From NCBI RefSeq assembly GCF_021184045.1, contig NZ_CP073710.1, positions 1,808,685 through 1,872,684 of the forward strand: a DNA stretch of 64,000 nt, read 5' to 3'. Shown one piece after another: positions 62,401 to 64,000 of this stretch. The notes beneath the pieces are model-generated. The model made no database searches. It saw only the letters and a list, made by a program, of their open reading frames with translations, and was not told the origin of the DNA. Position 1 is the first letter of the stretch. Every line of letters begins with the position of its first letter. A program made the position numbers and the translations under genes. This stretch comes from Methanococcoides orientis. GTDB lineage: Archaea > Halobacteriota > Methanosarcinia > Methanosarcinales > Methanosarcinaceae.

Positions 62401-63579
62401 AACTGGACCGAAGGGATGACACTGGTGGTGGACCAGTACCCGGACTACCTTTACCATGATCCCGAGTTCGACCTTAGTGGAGAATACGAGCTCAAGGACC
62501 CGAAGGGAATGACCATCTACCCCCTGGGCGTGAAGAACACATGCATCTTCTCCACCGGCATTGCAGATGACATCGCCGGCCTCCTGGAAGAGACCAGTTC
62601 CCCGGTAAAGGAAGCGACTGCACAGATGGTAAGCAGCAGCATAGAGGACCTCAGTACAGAGGTCAAATCACTGGAGCAGAACCTGAGCGAGCAGGCTATC
62701 CCCCTTGACACCACAGCGCTGGACCAAAGAATCAACGGCCTGACCACCACCTACAGCAGCCAGATGAGAGAGGACATCCCCGAAATGGTCGCTCAGGAAG
62801 TGAAAGCCGACCCTGTGGTATCCCTCTGGATCACAGAGACAGAAGTTACAACCATCACACAGAATCACCTCAACAGCCTGTCAAACAAAGAGATCATCAA
62901 CCAGTCTGCCGACGGAACACTCCCCACCGGCATCTCTGAAAAACTGAGAGCCGAGATCATAAAGGACAATCCAGCCCTCACAGGAGATGAGATGGATGCG
63001 GTCCTCAACCGCCTGGACACCGATGTCCGCGTGGGAATCGCCGAAGGTATCAGCGCCGTGATAATAGATAACAGCGCAATGATCGACGCCTCCTTTGAGG
63101 CCATCAGCAACGAACTCCAGAAACTGACAGACGATGCCACCACACAGCTGAGCGAGGACGTCGCGGACAAGGTCAACAAACGCCTGGAAAGGACCATGAA
63201 GCACGTCCCCATGGGATTGCCTGTACTCCCCCCGCACTGGATGTTCACCGTCAATGTCTGGACGTATGATGTGATCGGCAAGTATGAGTATTTCAGGGTG
63301 ACCGATAACGACAATGAGGTTATTTTGAACACTTATATCGGGCATGAAGGGCAGGTGTATGTGAGAAAGGAAGAAGAGATATACCACCCATTCAAAACTG
63401 ATGAGAACGGTTATCCTCTAAAGATTGGCGATAATAAGAATATAGCATTTAAACAAGCCGGATATGCTGGTACAATCGTAGGTGTCAGCCAAAAAGGCGT
63501 AGGAGACAAAATTGGAGGAAGAGTTGAAGAGTCAATTGGATACTCCGACCTTTCATTTGAATTTGGAGAATTAACATGA
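59446..63579 (+). CDS. Giant membrane-anchored exported protein
   Basis: 1377 residues from the ATG at 59446, with GGTGA six bases upstream. A short basic cytoplasmic stretch is followed by one membrane helix (about 43-63, AYIPFSVIGIFVILGAVLTSA), and the rest is predicted outside. Asn/Thr/Tyr-rich beta-like regions alternate with a helical section (about 1010-1240) of polar heptads (VKEATAQMVSSSIEDLSTEV and similar). Family not securely recognised; it recalls large pilus- or surface-associated archaeal proteins. The last 60 codons are clearly more AT-rich than the rest. Its stop overlaps the next start. Confidence 0.65.
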   Translation: MKNEAVRHPRTAQERKTKRPAYKFCRSLKKVSLLARNTDAYIPFSVIGIFVILGAVLTSAYFLQTDYDIAQTIYTTEKTDPEKVAIGFASADLSRCLNYAGMEALKWKGEHPIIQPVATSGGTTSEDDFMVNSRTHDLEVGDTLSVQVDLPSDVWYSISSLWKDQNIILRIKDSNGQIIDSVDYGEAVSIWKTVSFEENFLLPQDIDPGYGAIELECGGNVKATDWFSVAMNPVKDISAKHFNELITGNYQYDQYVYDKYAINVEPDIQPHQILIEEINGTLERQINDDNRTYSIYYTFSILDLNYTLVELETGESFNRSMDISTLVTSREPLLEELTTEYERSLNSAETANIVLGAMNIRSFTYGPWQHYANGPLNIITNPALASAVNAGTAYSQKRTFDSVDPWALMYTTYYNGKVFYEDVHGAADEYDMNSSNGSANLTSTYDKLAENNSFSVDIEEGIAQSMTETGTTFEQVDEQSTIRVAASDYIPSLVDGWVFNDHVWTDEQDLVHDVAREVYSAGVQAQVLRDGFNDTVPLFTDTKGEVDSSSYDWHTVFWKASYDIEGKHTGAIEPSYLWDEAWRRSYDKTVNPKIKPPRGSLTSWKVTDATVSLQSVDAEVTITPVFRHRENDNVTGVVRSDGYLEREDHVFDWNVTYNIDYRVTSKWNIYYKYYYTYKWKEITGYQTTESGGKIPQYSHHSSSSTGSKTEYYTTTENRATSHLETETENLSILYHKRPPTGTYEGMASYADPVTREYRMTNIDIDGIERQDPSCSDAADKYKEQYIDIHQIETRYMLFPNDFYIPEQKVECDIPDWLHKMMADELLEMVGSIEAADPAVNVSLMDDPDADPTLLRYEAAKELTADLRDDTEIYVNRQQHLIDGEMYTSSNAARYIAKNEAYLKLMDEIESQNRKLNSDLNDYLLEKLTEANVDIPGLDTGALDSVTSGSLSLFNNPAVSMAGTALGTEMGIIDTMTITGMPESKYNWTEGMTLVVDQYPDYLYHDPEFDLSGEYELKDPKGMTIYPLGVKNTCIFSTGIADDIAGLLEETSSPVKEATAQMVSSSIEDLSTEVKSLEQNLSEQAIPLDTTALDQRINGLTTTYSSQMREDIPEMVAQEVKADPVVSLWITETEVTTITQNHLNSLSNKEIINQSADGTLPTGISEKLRAEIIKDNPALTGDEMDAVLNRLDTDVRVGIAEGISAVIIDNSAMIDASFEAISNELQKLTDDATTQLSEDVADKVNKRLERTMKHVPMGLPVLPPHWMFTVNVWTYDVIGKYEYFRVTDNDNEVILNTYIGHEGQVYVRKEEEIYHPFKTDENGYPLKIGDNKNIAFKQAGYAGTIVGVSQKGVGDKIGGRVEESIGYSDLSFEFGELT

Positions 63580-64000
63580 GATATAGCTTATTGGTAGTTT
63601 GTCTAATCCTGATATTTAGTATTTTTTCAATATCCCCCACTGCTATAGCATACAATCCATATGGGGAAATATACACATACGAAGCTTACTACAATGACGA
63701 AGTTTTAGAGTTAGATGCTGCAAAACCAACACTGAAAATAGATGAACCTTTCAAAGTTAAAGTCGAATTTACTGTGTACAAAGAATACAAAGTTTCAGGA
63801 AAATTAACAGAAATTGGATCTGGGAACTTTGAAGTTGTAGAGGGACCATCTGAAATGGACACATACTCTGTAGCATATTTAAATCCAAATGAATCACATA
63901 CTTTCGAATGGACTGTCAAACCAACAGAAGAGTGGGCAGGTGGATCATTGCCATTGAATTTTCATTACTCAATTGTAGAAAAATACAATCCAGAACCAGT
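63576..64000 (+). CDS. Secreted protein, partial (possible sarcinarray/MAST-type)
   Basis: ATG at 63576 overlaps the preceding stop (ATGA). The frame is open to the window end (141 residues). Signal peptide MRYSLLVVCLILIFSIFSIS with cleavage near AIAYNPYG. Then EVLELDAAKPTLKIDEPFKVKVEF and HTFEWTVKPTEEWAGGSLP, a layout I associate with the sarcinarray/MAST proteins of Methanosarcinales that occur in tandem arrays. The identification is tentative because the C-terminus is missing. Base composition is lower in G+C than the upstream gene. Confidence 0.55.
   Translation, partial: MRYSLLVVCLILIFSIFSISPTAIAYNPYGEIYTYEAYYNDEVLELDAAKPTLKIDEPFKVKVEFTVYKEYKVSGKLTEIGSGNFEVVEGPSEMDTYSVAYLNPNESHTFEWTVKPTEEWAGGSLPLNFHYSIVEKYNPEP

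Noticed and set aside
1..64000. CRISPR array, insertion sequence or prophage
   Set aside because: No regularly spaced repeats of CRISPR size, no transposase or integrase frame and no terminal inverted repeats were seen; the only tandem repeats are the pentanucleotide tract and the hairpin pair.

Overview
The window is chromosomal DNA of a methanogenic archaeon of the order Methanosarcinales. The best fit is a marine or halotolerant methylotrophic type such as Methanococcoides, Methanolobus or Methanohalophilus. The evidence is a complete mtrEDCBAFGH operon, hdrCB, a Methanosarcinales-type DUF1699 protein, a stand-alone NrpR effector domain, archaeal SRP RNA, RNase P component 4, TBP, cupin-type glucose-6-phosphate isomerase and AglJ. 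Promoters are archaeal (A/T-rich TATA boxes about 25 bp before the start), many genes have GGAG/GGTGA ribosome-binding sites, and T-rich terminators are common. The genus is an inference; no comparison could be run.

Layout. 1-2.05 kb (minus): phosphomevalonate dehydratase large subunit (aconitase X, cut by the window edge) and a UbiD decarboxylase, two steps of the archaeal mevalonate pathway. 2.1-2.6 kb: no gene, but a duplicated hairpin element that looks like two tandem small RNA genes. 2.6-8.6 kb: a DUF5806-like protein, a FtsX permease / ATPase / DUF2318 lipoprotein operon, a universal stress protein, a TIM-barrel isomerase, and a U32 protein coupled to a Cys-rich protein. 8.8-13.7 kb: mtr operon. 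13.9-15.7 kb: a 37-residue membrane microprotein, a DUF4139 protein and a pentanucleotide repeat. 15.7-17.2 kb (minus): hdrCB. 17.5-23.2 kb: ammonia assimilation (glnA, three-piece glutamate synthase, FrhB-like F420 subunit). 23.4-30 kb: xseAB, a KaiC-like ATPase, a winged-helix regulator, SRP RNA, tRNA-Ser and small housekeeping genes. 30-44.3 kb: genome-maintenance island (Hjc-like nuclease, RecJ, Mre11, Rad50, an unknown coiled-coil protein, SMC, ScpA, an enlarged ScpB), interrupted by NrpRII and glucose-6-phosphate isomerase on the minus strand. 44.4-48.9 kb: TBP, AglJ, ThiC, cyclophilin. 50-53.8 kb: a HxlR regulator divergent from a five-gene redox operon (siroheme reductase, DUF166, CGGC protein, ferredoxin, GXGXG protein). 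53.9-57.6 kb: DtxR-type regulator and the FeoB / zinc ribbon / FeoA-fusion iron operon with two DtxR-like operators. 57.6-64 kb: cupin, a PncC-NadD-like fusion, a giant membrane-anchored exported protein and the start of another secreted protein.

How the parts relate. mtr and hdr belong to energy conservation. glnA, glt and NrpRII form a nitrogen assimilation and control set. The DtxR and FeoA-type proteins plausibly control FeoB and so the iron supply that Fe-S-rich methanogens need. The most likely undescribed systems are the HxlR-controlled siroheme/ferredoxin/GXGXG operon at 50-53.8 kb, the tandem hairpin RNAs at 2.1-2.6 kb, and the unknown coiled-coil protein together with the enlarged ScpB in the Rad50-SMC island.
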